The notes beneath the pieces are model-generated. The model ran no database searches, was not told where the DNA came from, and saw nothing but the letters and a program-made list of their open reading frames with translations. Positions 21,430 through 32,641 of a DNA stretch of 64,000 bases are shown piece by piece. The position numbers were made by a program, and so were the translations under genes. The DNA lies in NCBI GenBank assembly GCA_009667805.1, contig CM019065.1, positions 13,684,952-13,748,951 on the forward strand. The letters run 5' to 3'. This DNA comes from Leptobrachium leishanense (Eukaryota; Chordata; Amphibia; Anura; Megophryidae). Each line of letters begins with the position of its first letter. Position 1 is the stretch's first letter.

Positions 21430-24400
21430 TGGGTGGTAGGCTTCCCTAAATAGGAATGTTTTAAGGGAGCGTTTGAAGGAAGAGAAGTTAGGGGAAAGTC
21501 TGACAGTACGAGGGAGAGCGTTCCAGAGAGTGGGGGCTGCGCGTGAGAAATCCTGCAGTCTATCATGGGAAGCGGTGATGCGGGGAGAAGCTAGGCGCAG
21601 GTCACTGTTTGACCTTAGGGAGCGGGCTGGGGTGTATTTGGTGATTAGTGAGGACAGGTAGTGGGGAGCTGAGTTAGTGAGGCTTTTGTAGGTAAGGATA
21701 AGGATTTTGAACTTAATTCTGCAGTGGATGGGGAGCCAGTGAAGGGACTCGCAGAGGGGAGCGGCAGAGACAGAGCGGCGGGTGAGGTGAATTAGCCTGG
21801 CGGAGGCGTTCAGGATGGATTGTAGGGGGGAGAGGTGGGACAGAGGGAGGCCACATAAGAGATTATTGCAATAGTCGAGTCGGGAGATTACCAGGGCGTG
21901 TATGAGTTGTTTTGTGGCGACAGCGGTAAGAAATGGCCGAATTCTGGAAATATTACGCAGTTGGTATCGGCAGGAGGAGGAAAGAGACTTGATGTGGGGG
22001 ATGAAGGAAAGAGCAGAGTCAAGTGTAACTCCAAGAAAGCGAACTTGGTTTGATGGGGAGATGGTGATACCCTCCACCGTGATCGAGAAGTCAGGAGGTG
22101 GGGCGGCATTAGAGGGAGGAATAAGTAGGAGCTCAGTCTTTGACATGTTGATCTTTAGGTGGTGGGAGGCCATCCAGGAGGAGATGCCAGATAAACAGTC
22201 ACTGACTTTGGAAAGGACAGGGGGAGAGAGATCAGGGGTAGAGAGGTAGATCTGAGTGTCATCAGCGTAGAGGTGGTAATTAAAGCCAAAGCTGTTGATG
22301 ATTTTGCCCAGGGAGGAGGTGTAGATGGAAAAGAGCAGAGGACCAAGGACAGAGCCTTGAGGTACACCAACAGATAGAGGCAATGAGGAGGAGGAGTTAC
22401 CAGCAAAGGACACACAGAAGGACCTGTTGGATAAATAGGAGTCAATCCAAGCAAGTGCAGTGTCACCGAGACCCAGAGAGTTGAGGGTCAGTAGAAGGAG
22501 GGGGTGGTCAACAGTGTCAAAAGCAGCCGAGAGGTCAAGCAGGATGAGAATAGAATAGTGGCCGTATTTTTTAGCAGTTAGGAGGTCGTTGGTGACTTTG
22601 GTGAGGGCAGTTTCAGTTGAGTGTAGGGGACGGAAGCCAGATTGCAGGGGGTCAAGTAGGGAATTGGAGGACAGGAAGATGGAGAGGCGGTTGAAGACTA
22701 GTTTTCTAAGAGCTTAGAGGTAAAGGGAAGCAGGGATACAGGACGGTAGTTGGATGGAGAGTTGGGATCTAGGGATGGTTTCTTTAGTAAAGGGGTAACT
22801 AGCGCGTGTTTGAAGGCGGATGAAAAGGAGCCAGTGGAGAGAGATAGGTTGAAGATGTGTGTGAGAGCAGGGGTGAGGGAGGAGGAGAGGGGAGGAATTA
22901 GATGTGAGGGAATGGGGTCGTGAGGGAATGGGGTCGAGCGGGCACGTGGTGAGATGTGAGGAGGACAATAAGGAATTGACTTCCTCCTCAGTGGTTGGGA
23001 GGAAGCGGCAGAGGGTGGCAGATGGGACCTGTGGGAGTGGAGGTGGCAGATAACTATCTTGTGTTGGGATGTTGCTTCTGATAGTTAAAGTTTTACTGAG
23101 GAAGTAGTCTGCCAGGTCTTGAGCGCTGAAGGCAGCTGAGGGGGGAGGTGCAGGTGGGTAGAAGAGGGTGTTGAAGGTGGACCAGAGCCGTTTAGGGTTG
23201 GAGGACAGCGTAGATATAAGAGATGAGAAGGATTGTTTGGCCAAGTGGAGGGCAGAGGTGTATGACCGGAGAATAAACTTGAAGTGAACAAAATCAGCTT
23301 CAGAGCGGGATTTCCTCCAGGCACGCTCTGCGGTGCGGGAGCATCTTTGCAGGTAGCGAGTCTGGAGGGTGTGCCAGGGCTGAAGCTGGCGGCGTGGGGC
23401 CTTACAGAGTCGAAGAGGAGCAAGGGTGTCTAGAGCAGAGATAAGCGTAGTGTTGTAGTGATTAGTGGCAGCATCAGGGCAGGTGAAGGAGGAGGTATGA
23501 GGGAGGTGGTGAAGTAGGTTGGAGAATTGATGGGGGTCCACAGCCTGTAGATTTCTGCGAGTGTGAGTGCGGGGTGGGGGAGCAGGGTGTTTAGGAAGTC
23601 CAGATAGGTTGAAAGAGAGAAGGTGGTGGTCAGAGATGGGGAAAGGGCGACAGTTGAACTCAGAAATGGAGCAGAGGTTGGAAAAGACAAGGTCAATAGC
23701 GTGACCATCGCGGTGGGTAGGGAGGAGGGAGGATTGTGTGAGTCCAAGGGAGGACGTGAGTGAAAGAAGTTTGGAGGCAGCAGGGGCGGAAGGATCGTCA
23801 ATGGGAATGTTGAAGTCCCCGAGAACTAGGCATGGAAGATTAGAAGACAGAAAGTGAGAGAGCCAGGTAGCAAAGTGGTCAAAGAACTGGGAGGTTGGTC
23901 CCGGTGGGCGGTAGATGACTGCCACCCTGAGGCCAGGAGAGAACAGGCGGATGCAGTGTGTCTCGAAGGAGGAGAAGGAGAGGGATGGGGGTGGAGGGAG
24001 ATGCTGGTAGGTGCAGGTGGGAGAGAGCAGGATTCCGACCCCGCCACCATTTCTCTCACCCGGTCTGGGGGTATGACTCAAGTGTAGACCGCCATGTGAG
24101 AGAGCAGCAACGGAGGCCGTGTCAGAGGGAGTTATCCAGGTTTCAGTTAAAGCTAGGAGGTTGAAGGAGTTTGAAAGGAAGAGGTCATGGATTGCTGTGA
24201 GTTTGTTGCACACAGAGCGAGCGTTCCAGAGGGCGCAGGAGAAAGAGGACAGGCGCTGAGGGATTATGGGGATGAGGTTGCTGGGCTTGCAGGGAGGTGA
24301 TTTATGTGCGATGGAGATAGGATGAGAGGGAAGTATTGGATGTGTTGTGGGGCCAGGGTTAGGGGATATGTCACCTGAAGAGAGTAGCAGCAGGAGGGTG

Positions 24401-24627
24401 AGAAAGAGAAGGTGGGAATGGGATTTGTGGGAGTGGAAGTGATTGGCAGCGCGAGAGTTAGAGGGAGACCATGTTCTGAGGAAACAAAGGAGCTCATGCG
24501 AGGCCATCATGTGGGACGAGAGGAGGGAGGGAGAGATGCAGATAGTGTAGGGGTCGGTGGTAGAGGGGCAGGAGTTCCATTTAAGGAGAAAAGTAGAAGT
24601 AAAGAGTAGAAGCGTGAGAGAAAGCAT
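21430..24627 (-). pseudogene. L2-like ORF2: AP endonuclease and reverse transcriptase, frameshifted
   Basis: The first frame (637 residues from the ATG at 24627) starts with a hydrophobic leader and a 2A-like motif (residues 86-93). The endonuclease follows, with 'WNARSVCNKL', 'LLALTETWI', 'VAVIYRPPGP', 'LVLGDFNIP', 'HAIDLVFSN' and 'SDHHLLSFN', so its catalytic residues look intact. A 16-bp tandem duplication (22904-22919 repeated at 22920-22935) shifts the frame within the RT. Later frames carry '[18 protein letters not shown]', the catalytic 'YADDTQIY', 'RFLGVTLD' and a C-terminus with '[13 protein letters not shown]'. Few disruptions imply a young copy. The protein would nick chromosomal DNA and prime reverse transcription there. 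Confidence 0.88.
24349..24372 (-). other. 2A-like peptide motif at the ORF2 N-terminus
   Basis: Codons read D-I-S-P-N-P-G-P, close to the 2A ribosome-skipping consensus D(V/I)ExNPGP, with Glu replaced by Ser. It follows the hydrophobic run 'FLTLLLLLSSG', an arrangement known at the N-terminus of some APE-type LINEs. Whether this variant skips is unknown; the Glu change would be expected to weaken it. Confidence 0.6.
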
Positions 24628-24687
24628 GATATAGACGTGCGTTTACCCAGAGTAAAAGTGGGCCTTGCAGTTCCTTCCTCCAGTCCC

Positions 24688-26236
24688 GGAACTCCAGGAA
24701 ACAACTCTGGATGTCCACTTAAGAATGCCACTGAACTCCAGGAAACAACTCTGGATGTCCACTTAAGAATGCCACTGAACTCCAGGAAACAACTCTGGAT
24801 GTCCACTTAAGAATGCCACTGAACTCCAGGAAACAACTCTGGATGTCCACTTAAGAATGCCACTGAACTCCAGGAAACAACTCTGGATGTCCACTTAAGA
24901 ATGCCACTGAACTCCAGGAAACAACTCTGGATGTCCACTTAAGAATGCCACTGAACTCCAGGAAACAACTCTGGATGTCCACTTAAGAATGCCACTGAAC
25001 TCCAGAAAACAACTCTGGATGTCCACTTAAGAATGCCACTGAACTCCAGGAAACAACTCTGGATGTCCACTTAAGAATGCCACTGAACTCCAGGAAACAA
25101 CTCTGGATGTCCACTTAAGAATGCCACTGAACTCCAGGAAACAACTCTGGATGTCCACTTAAGAATGCCACTGAACTCCAGGAAACAACTCTGGATGTCC
25201 ACTTAAGAATGCCACTGAACTCCAGGAAACAACTCTGGATGTCCACTTAAGAATGCCACTGAACTCCAGGAAACAACTCTGGATGTCCACTTAAGAATGC
25301 CACTGAACTCCAGGAAACAACTCTGGATGTCCACTTAAGAATGCCACTGAACTCCAGGAAACAACTCTGGATGTCCACTTAAGAATGCCACTGAACTCCA
25401 GGAAACAACTCTGGATGTCCACTTAAGAATGCCACTGAACTCCAGGAAACAACTCTGGATGTCCACTTAAGAATGCCACTGAACTCCAGGAAACAACTCT
25501 GGATGTCCACTTAAGAATGCCACTGAACTCCAGGAAACAACTCTGGATGTCCACTTAAGATGCCACTGAACTCCAGGAAACAACTCTGGATGTCCACTTA
25601 AGAATGCCACTGAACTCCAGGAAACAACTCTGGATGTCCACTTAAGAATGCCACTGAACTCCAGGAAACAACTCTGGATGTCCACTTAAGAATGCCACTG
25701 AACTCCAGGAAACAACTCTGGATGTCCACTTAAGAATGCCACTGAACTCCAGGAAACAACTCTGGATGTCCACTTAAGAATGCCACTGAACTCCAGGAAA
25801 CAACTCTGGATGTCCACTTAAGAATGCCACTGAACTCCAGGAAACAACTCTGGATGTCCACTTAAGAATGCCACTGAACTCCAGGAAACAACTCTGGATG
25901 TCCACTTAAGAATGCCACTGAACTCCAGGAAACAACTCTGGATGTCCACTTAAGAATGCCACTGAACTCCAGGAAACAACTCTGGATGTCCACTTAAGAA
26001 TGCCACTGAACTCCAGGAAACAACTCTGGATGTCCACTTAAGAATGCCACTGAACTCCAGGAAACAACTCTGGATGTCCACTTAAGAATGCCACTGAACT
26101 CCAGGAAACAACTCTGGATGTCCACTTAAGAATGCCACTGAACTCCAGGAAACAACTCTGGATGTCCACTTAAGAATGCCACTGAACTCCAGGAAACAAC
26201 TCTGGATGTCCACTTAAGAATGCCACTTGGGGATGT
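24688..26236. repeat. 44-bp tandem array, about 35 units
   Basis: The unit contains 'ctccaggaaacaactctgga' and 'tgtccacttaagaatgccac'; the period is 44 bp (24721 to 24765). Units are almost identical, with rare variants (ccagaaaac near 25003; a 1-bp loss near 25560), indicating recent homogenisation. It occupies the 5' region of the L2-like LINE, starting about 60 bp upstream of its ATG. Confidence 0.95.
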
Positions 26237-26423
26237 CACAAGAGCCAAGGCTCAGTGGAGCTGGTCTTAAATGTTATAAAGGGCGGACTGTTTACTTTTT
26301 AACTGCCTAAATGCAAACACCTGAAGCTGGATGGGCTGTGTCAATAGGGCAGGAGATTCACATGCTAATTAGCAAAGCACATGGTGGAGAAAAACAAAAA
26401 TAAATATAAATAGAAAATACCAA

Positions 26424-27024
26424 TATGCAGGCGATCAGATGATCAGATGAGATGTGGGTGTCTGAATAATGGGTGATAATGTCTTACCAGCAAAAGTATG
26501 CAGGCGATCAGATGAGATGTGGGTGACTGTGGATGATGGGTGATAATGTCCTACCAGCAAAAGTATGCAGGCGATCAGATGAGATGTGGGTGACTGTGGA
26601 TGATGGGTGATAATGTCCTACCAGCAAAAGTATGCAGGCGATCAGATGAGATGTGGGTGACTGTGGATGATGGGTGATAATGTCCTACCAGCAAAAGTAT
26701 GCAGGCGATCAGATGAGATGTGGGTGACTGTGGATGATGGGTGATAATGTCCTACCAGCAAAAGTATGCAGGCGATCAGATGAGATGTGGGTGACTGTGG
26801 ATGATGGGTGATAATGTCCTACCAGCAAAAGTATGCAGGCGATCAGATGAGATGTGGGTGACTGTGGATGATGGGTGATAATGTCCTACCAGCAAAAGTA
26901 TGCAGGCGATCAGATGAGATGTGGGTGACTGTGGATGATGGGTGATAATGTCCTACCAGCAAAAGTATGCAGGCGATCAGATGAGATGTGGGTGACTGTG
27001 GATGATGGGTGATAATGTCCTACC
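26424..27024. repeat. 67-bp tandem array, about 9 units
   Basis: The unit contains 'gtatgcaggcgatcagatga', 'gatgtgggtgactgtggatg' and 'ataatgtcctaccagcaaaa'; the period is 67 bp (26496, 26563, 26630). The first unit is slightly diverged, the others nearly identical. It lies in the far 5' region of the L2-like LINE. Confidence 0.95.
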
Positions 27025-27140
27025 TGTGGAGAGAGGAGACACAGGACTTAGGGATCGTGATGGCGTAGGGGATCTTGGATGAAGCTCCAGGAAACAACTC
27101 TGGATGTCCACTTAAGAATGCCACTTGGGGATGTCATTAA

Positions 27141-30004
27141 TGCATTAATTATACCGCAGAGAGGCGCTTCCCAGCAGTGTGTGGATTCCTATGCTGCATT
27201 AATTATACTGCAGAGAGGCGCTTCCCAGCAGTGTGTGGATTTATATGCTGCATTAATTAAACTGCAGAGAGGCGCTTCCCAGCAGTGTGTGGATTCATAT
27301 GCTGTATTAATTATACTGTAGAGAGACGCTTCCCAGCAGTGTGTGGATTCATATGCTGCATTAATTATACTGCAGAGAGGTGCTTCCCAGCAGTGTGTGG
27401 ATTCATATGCTGCATTAATTATACTGCAGAGAGGCGCTTCCCAGCAGTGTGTGGATTCATATGCTGCATTAATTATACGGCAGAGAGGTGCTTCCCAGCA
27501 GTGTGTGGATTCATATGCTGCATTAATTATACTGCAGAGAGGTGCTTCCCAGCAGTGTGTGGATTCATATGCTGCATTAATTATACTGCAGAGAGGCGCT
27601 TCCCAGCAGTGTGTGGAGTCATATGCTGCATTAATTATACTGCAGAGAGGTGCTTCCCAGCAGTGTGTGGATTCATATGCTGCATTAATTATACTGCAGA
27701 GAGGCGCTTCCGCAGTGTGTGGATTCATATGCTGCATTAATTATACTGCAGAGAGGCGCTTCCCAGCAGTGTGTGGATTCATATGCTGCATTAATTATAC
27801 TGCAGAGAGGTGCTTCCCAGCAGTGTGTGGATTCATATGCTGCATTAATTATACTTCAGAGAGGCGCTTCCCAGCAGTGTGCGGATTCATATGCTGCATT
27901 AATTATACTGCAGAGAGGTGCTTCCCAGCAGAGTGTGGATTCATATGCTGCATTAATTATACTGCAGAGAGGCGCTTCCCAGCAGTGTGTGGATTCACAT
28001 GCTGCATTAATTATACTGCAGAGAGGTGCTTCCCAGCAGTGTGTGGATTCATATGCTGCATTAATTATACCGCAGAGAGGTGCTTCCCAGCAGTGTGTGG
28101 ATTCATATGCTGCATTAATTATACCGCAGAGAGGTGCTTCCAGCAGTGTGTGGATTCATATGCTGCATTAATTATACCGCAGAGAGGCGCTTCCCAGCAG
28201 TGTGTGGATTCATATGCTGCATTAATTATACTGCAGAGAGGCGCTTCCCAGCAGTGTGTGGATTCATATGCTGCATTAATTATACTGCAGAGAGGTGCTT
28301 CCCAGCAGTGTGTGGATTCATATGCTGCATTAATTATACCGCAGAGAGGTGCTTCCCAGCAGTGGTGTGATTCATATGCTGCATTAATTATACTGCAGAG
28401 AGGCGCTTCCCAGCAGTGTGTGGATTCATATGCTGCATTAATTATACTGCAGAGAGGCGCTTCCCAGCAGTGTGTGGATTCATATGCTGCATTAATTATA
28501 CTGCAGAGAGGCGCTTCCCAGCAGTGTGTGGATTCATATGCTGCATTAGTTATACTGCAGAGAGGTGCTTCCCAGCAGTGTGCGGATTCATATGCTGCAT
28601 TAATTATACTTCAGAGAGGCGCTTCCCAGCAGTGTGCGGATTCATATGCTGCATTAATTATACTGCAGAGAGGTGCTTCCCAGCAGAGTGTGGATTCATA
28701 TGCTGCATTAATTATACTGCAGAGAGGCGCTTCCCAGCAGTGTGTGGATTCATATGCTGCATTAATTATACGGCAGAGAGGTGCTTCCCAGCAGTGTGTG
28801 GATTCATATGCTGCATTAATTATACCGCAGAGAGGTGCTTCCCAGCAGTGTGTGGATTCATATGCTGCATTAATTATACCGCAGAGAGGTGCTTCCCAGC
28901 AGTGTGTGGATTCATATGCTGCATTAATTATACCGCAGAGAGGCGCTTCCCAGCAGTGTGTGGATTCATATGCTGCATTAATTATACGGCAGAGAGGTGC
29001 TTCCCAGCAGTGTGTGGATTCATATGCTGCATTAATTATACCGCAGAGAGGTGCTTCCAGCAGTGTGTGGATTCATATGCTGCATTAATTATACCGCAGA
29101 GAGGCGCTTCCCAGCAGTGTGTGGATTCATATGCTGCATTAATTATACTGCAGAGAGGCGCTTCCCAGCAGTGTGTGGATTCATATGCTGCATTAATTAT
29201 ACTGCAGAGAGGTGCTTCCCAGCAGTGTGTGGATTCATATGCTGCAATTAATATACCGCAGAGAGGTGCTTCCCAGCAGTGTGTGGATTCATATGCTGCA
29301 TTAATTATACTGCAGAGAGGTGCTTCCCAGCAGTGTGTGGATTCATATGCTGCATTAATTATACCGCAGAGAGGCGCTTCCCAGCAGTGTGTGGAGTCAT
29401 ATGCTGCATTAATTATACTGCAGAGAGGTGCTTCCCAGCAGTGTGTGGATTCATATGCTGCATTAATTATACCGCAGAGAGGCGCTTCCCAGCAGTGTGT
29501 GGATTCATATGCTGCATTAATTATACTGCAGAGAGGTGCTTCCCAGCAGTGTGTGGATTCATATGCTGCATTAATTATACCGCAGAGAGGCGCTTCCCAG
29601 CAGTGTGTGGATTCATATGCTGCATTAATTATACTGCAGAGAGGTGCTTCCCAGCAGTGTGTGGATTCATATGCTGCATTAATTATACCGCAGAGAGGCG
29701 CTTCCCAGCAGTGTGTGGATTCATATGCTGCATTAATTATACTGCAGAGAGGCGCTTCCCAGCAGTGTGTGAATTCATATGCTGCATTAATTATACTTCA
29801 GAGAGGTGCTTCCCAGCAGTGTGTGGATTCATATGCTGTATTAATTATACTGCAGAGAGGTGCTTCCCAGCAGTGTGCGGATTCATATGCTGCATTAATT
29901 ATACTGCAGAGAGGTGCTTCCCAGCAGTGTGTGGATTCATATGCTGCATTAATTATACCGAAGAGAGGCGCTTTCCAGCAGTGTGTGGATTCATATGCTG
30001 CATT
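27141..30004. repeat. 54-bp satellite, second block, about 53 units
   Basis: It continues the block that ends at 21202, in the same orientation. Diagnostic variants recur at a fixed 755-bp distance: 'atacttcaga' at 27851 and 28606, and 'cagcagagtg' near 27926 and 28681. This shows higher-order duplication of about 14 units. Units with a lost base ('gcttccagcag') occur near 28137 and 29053. Confidence 0.95.
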
Positions 30005-30295
30005 GAAACCTATGGGTTAAAAAGCCTTGTTTCTTTAAAAAAAGTTAGGAAAACTAAAATTTAAACCAAAAAATGTCTAAAAAAGCATAACAGAATAAAT
30101 AAGTAAAGAAACTTCCATTCTATTGGTAGTAATCTACTTCCCATTCTTTATTAAGCAATAAAAAACAAAACAAAATAAATGCTAAAAAAGCGAAAATCCA
30201 ACTGATCCGAATCACCCGAAATGATCCGAATCTGCAAAATGATCCGGATCGGCAAAATGATCCGAATCGCCGAAATGAGCTGAATCGCCAAAATT

Positions 30296-30486
30296 TATTT
30301 ATTTATTTATTTGAGAAAGGATTTTACCAGGAAGGATACATTGAAATTTCTCTCGTTTTCAAGTATGTCCTGGGTGGCGAGTATGTACCGTTAGGTGTCT
30401 TGCCAAGGACACTTACTGGAGAAGTTGCTCGCTGGGATTGAACCCATGACTCCACAGGCTCTCCATGCAGAGCAGTGATGTTACCT
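30296..30486 (-). mobile_element. tRNA-derived SINE
   Basis: Read on the minus strand there is a B-box-like GGTTCAATCCC near 30438-30448, a body containing 'caggacatacttgaaaacg', then 'caatgtatccttcctggtaa' and an (aaat)n tail at 30296-30315. The tail module also occurs at 1880-1960, 6835-6905, 40540-40605, 42135-42235 and 45730-45780. The A box is degenerate, so the tRNA of origin is not assigned. Confidence 0.6.
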
Positions 30487-30488
30487 AA

Positions 30489-30913
30489 GGCTAGGGTCAG
30501 ACTGAGGCAGTGCGAACGCGCGTGCAGCCGCACTTAATCATGGCCGCACTAGCAGCAGATGCCGGGCAATGACGGCCAATATACGAAGTACGGTCGCACA
30601 AAAGTCCGGCCGCGCAACGCAAGTGGAAAATGAACGCATTTTTTCGAGAACGTTAAACCACTAGTACTGACGTACAGAGTGCGCTGCGTCCGCTAGAGGC
30701 GTGTGTGTGTGAATTGGAGACATCAGACGCTGCTAATGTCCGGCCAACATAACGTCCAGATGCAAGAAGTGTTTTATTGATGATCCGTACAAAATCACGG
30801 ATGAAACTGCGCATCGTATGACCGCTATTGCGTATTCCGTGAAAAAATACGTCCATTCTTCGAACGCACATTTTCACGGACAACGTGAAAAATGCGTTAG
30901 TCTGACCCTAGCC
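30489..30913. mobile_element. PIF/Harbinger-like MITE, copy 3
   Basis: 425 bp, with ends 'ggctagggtcag' and 'ctgaccctagcc' and TAA on both sides (30486-30488, 30914-30916). Clearly related to the copies at 2854, 7911 and 32217. Confidence 0.85.
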
Positions 30914-31091
30914 TAAAATCCACCCAGCCGGTACAATGATCCGAATCGATCCAAATCACTGAATCGATCTGAATCACCGAATCAAAATGATCCTAAACAA
31001 AAGAGAAACTGTCCCAAATCCAAAAACGAAAAAAAACATCCAAAAAAACCCGAAGTGATACGAAATGAAAAAAAAGTCATGCACAACCCTA

Positions 31092-32216
31092 ATGATATGC
31101 TTGTTCTCTTCTATGTCTTTCAGGTCTTCACAACATTTAGCAAATTGCACTGTTGTTATTTGCAATTGCATAGCTACCGTTATGATGTATATAGTGACAT
31201 TTAGAATGCCAGACAGGGATATGTTGTTACATAGTTATTTTCATGTAGATGAGAATTTATTATTATTGCCATTCTTTATTAGTTCATATGCTGCCATCTA
31301 GTGGCCTTTTCTGTATTGCTCGTTTTCTCTGTTCCCTCACTTTATGATGCATTGCCTCTTGTGTGCCTTTCTTGCTCAGTAGTTTCCTGTGTCCTGGCTG
31401 CAGCTACAGGCTGCACACGTGTTTGCATTGCATGTTTTGAACAGTATCATCGTTTGACCGCATAAATACCGCAATTCATTCATCTGCTGCCATTTGTGAT
31501 CTGCTGTAATCTGATGTACAGAATTAAACAACTTTGTGGATGGACAAGGTATTTGGTGAGTACAGCTATCTCATAAGGATTGTCTTCAGTGATTGTATCT
31601 CCTTATACAGGCCAGGCATAGAGGTCTCAGCAAGGGAAACATCGCTATTACAACAATCGGAGTCAGAATACATGCGGACATGTGTACATTTGAAAGATGC
31701 AGTAAAATGCCTCTTTGTTTTGAGGTTGTGCGAGGTACACATCTGGGCTCCTGACTGTAAGATAACTTTGTGCAATCACACGGGACATTAATTGCCTCAA
31801 TACAGCTAAACCCAGGACTCCATTCCAGGGGCAACCTGTGGGCACTGCCTTCCTACACTGGATTTGCTGAGGGAACTGAGTTCCCATTTCTCCCACACAC
31901 TATAAAGCTTCTATTCAGGTGTTCAGTCATATATTTTCCTGTTAATGCAAAATAAATATAATATTTATCATAAATTTCTGCTAAAATCCACATATATACA
32001 TAAATCTATCAGATCTGAGTGTGTGTCTGTGTTAAGCATGAGATGATAGTCGTTAATTGGGGGACAGAGTCCCACACTTCTTTTTTTAGGACTTGATCCC
32101 TGGCTGCACCTATGTATGTTTATACTTTTCTAAATCATTTATTTATATATATTTATTAATATATGCGTATAGTTTTTTATTTTAATCCTAAAACCTCTGA
32201 AATTGATCAGCATTAA
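31092..32216. other. unannotated region, possible LTR-like piece
   Basis: No gene was recognised. Near 32050-32105, 'gagtcccacacttc' and 'aggacttgatccctgg' resemble 'gagttccctcac' and 'aggacttgacccctgg' at 55210-55250, hinting at a shared, possibly LTR-type repeat. Evidence is limited to these short matches. Confidence 0.35.
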
Positions 32217-32641
32217 GGCTAGGGTCAGACTGAGGCAGTGCGAACGCGCGTGCAGCCGCACTTAATCACGGCCGCACTAGCAGCAGATGCCAGGCAATGA
32301 CGGCCAATATACGAAGTACGGTCGCACAAAAGTCCGGCTGCGCAACGCAAGTGGAAAATGAACGCATTTTTTCGAGAACGTGAAACCGCAGGTACTGACG
32401 TACAGAGTGCGCTGCGTCCGCTAGCGGCGTGTGTGCGTGATTAGGAGACGTCAGACGCTGCTAATGTCCGGCCAACATAACGTCCAGACACAAAAAGGGT
32501 TTTATTGATGATCCGTACAAAATCACGGACGAAAATGCGCATAGTATGACCACTATCACGTATTCTGTGAAAAAATGCGTCCATTCGTTCGAACGCACTT
32601 TTTCACAGACAACATAAAAATGCGTTCGTCTGACCCTAGCC
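32217..32641. mobile_element. PIF/Harbinger-like MITE, copy 4
   Basis: 425 bp, with ends 'ggctagggtcag' and 'ctgaccctagcc'; the flanks are TAA on the left and TTA on the right. Closely similar to copy 3. Confidence 0.83.

Larger units (their letters stand above)
21203..27140 (-). mobile_element. L2-like LINE with two tandem arrays in its 5' region
   Basis: A short direct repeat tgcatta (21196-21202 and 27141-27147) brackets the whole block inside the satellite, so it entered as one unit. The 3' end on the left has an (att)n tail and the 'ataaagcgccagcatattcc' end. The coding region spans 24627 down to about 21430. Upstream of the ATG lie a 44-bp array (24688-26236), a unique spacer, a 67-bp array (26424-27024) and a terminal piece (about 27085-27136) repeating the last 44-bp unit and its flank. 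It looks close to full length. Confidence 0.85.
19667..31091. mobile_element. large inverted-terminus element holding the 54-bp satellite
   Basis: The left part (19672-19860: 'atgtgcaattcgtttcg', then repeated 'ggatcatttcgg' motifs and 'cggatcagttgg') is an imperfect reverse complement of the right part (30187-30290 and 30930-31091: 'ccaactgatccgaat', 'aaatgatccgaatc', ending 'catgcacaacccta'). The inferred terminus TAGGGNTGTGCA resembles that of 41853 and 58226. Between the arms lie two satellite blocks, an L2-like LINE, a SINE and a Harbinger-like MITE. No transposase was seen and no clear target duplication was found, so the outer limits are approximate. Confidence 0.55.

Noticed and set aside
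21473..24609. Plus-strand Arg/Glu-rich ORFs opposite the L2-like ORF2
   Set aside because: They are antisense shadows of the endonuclease and RT frames and have no independent motifs.
24688..27024. CRISPR-like arrays
   Set aside because: There are no unique spacers between direct repeats; the whole unit is repeated, and the setting is eukaryotic with a LINE attached.
27343..30064. Long ORFs (up to 581 codons) with repeats such as VDSYAALIILQRGASQQC or CGFICCINYTAERCFPAV, on both strands
   Set aside because: They are translations of the 54-bp satellite, whose period is a multiple of three and leaves several frames open. There is no non-repeat coding sequence, and the same happens at 19891-21295.
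30420..30486. Functional tRNA gene
   Set aside because: A B-box-like sequence exists, but there is no cloverleaf, and it is joined to a SINE body with an (aaat)n tail.
31534..31955. Host gene exon or retroviral gag
   Set aside because: Short ORFs on both strands, with no recognisable motif or supported splice context.
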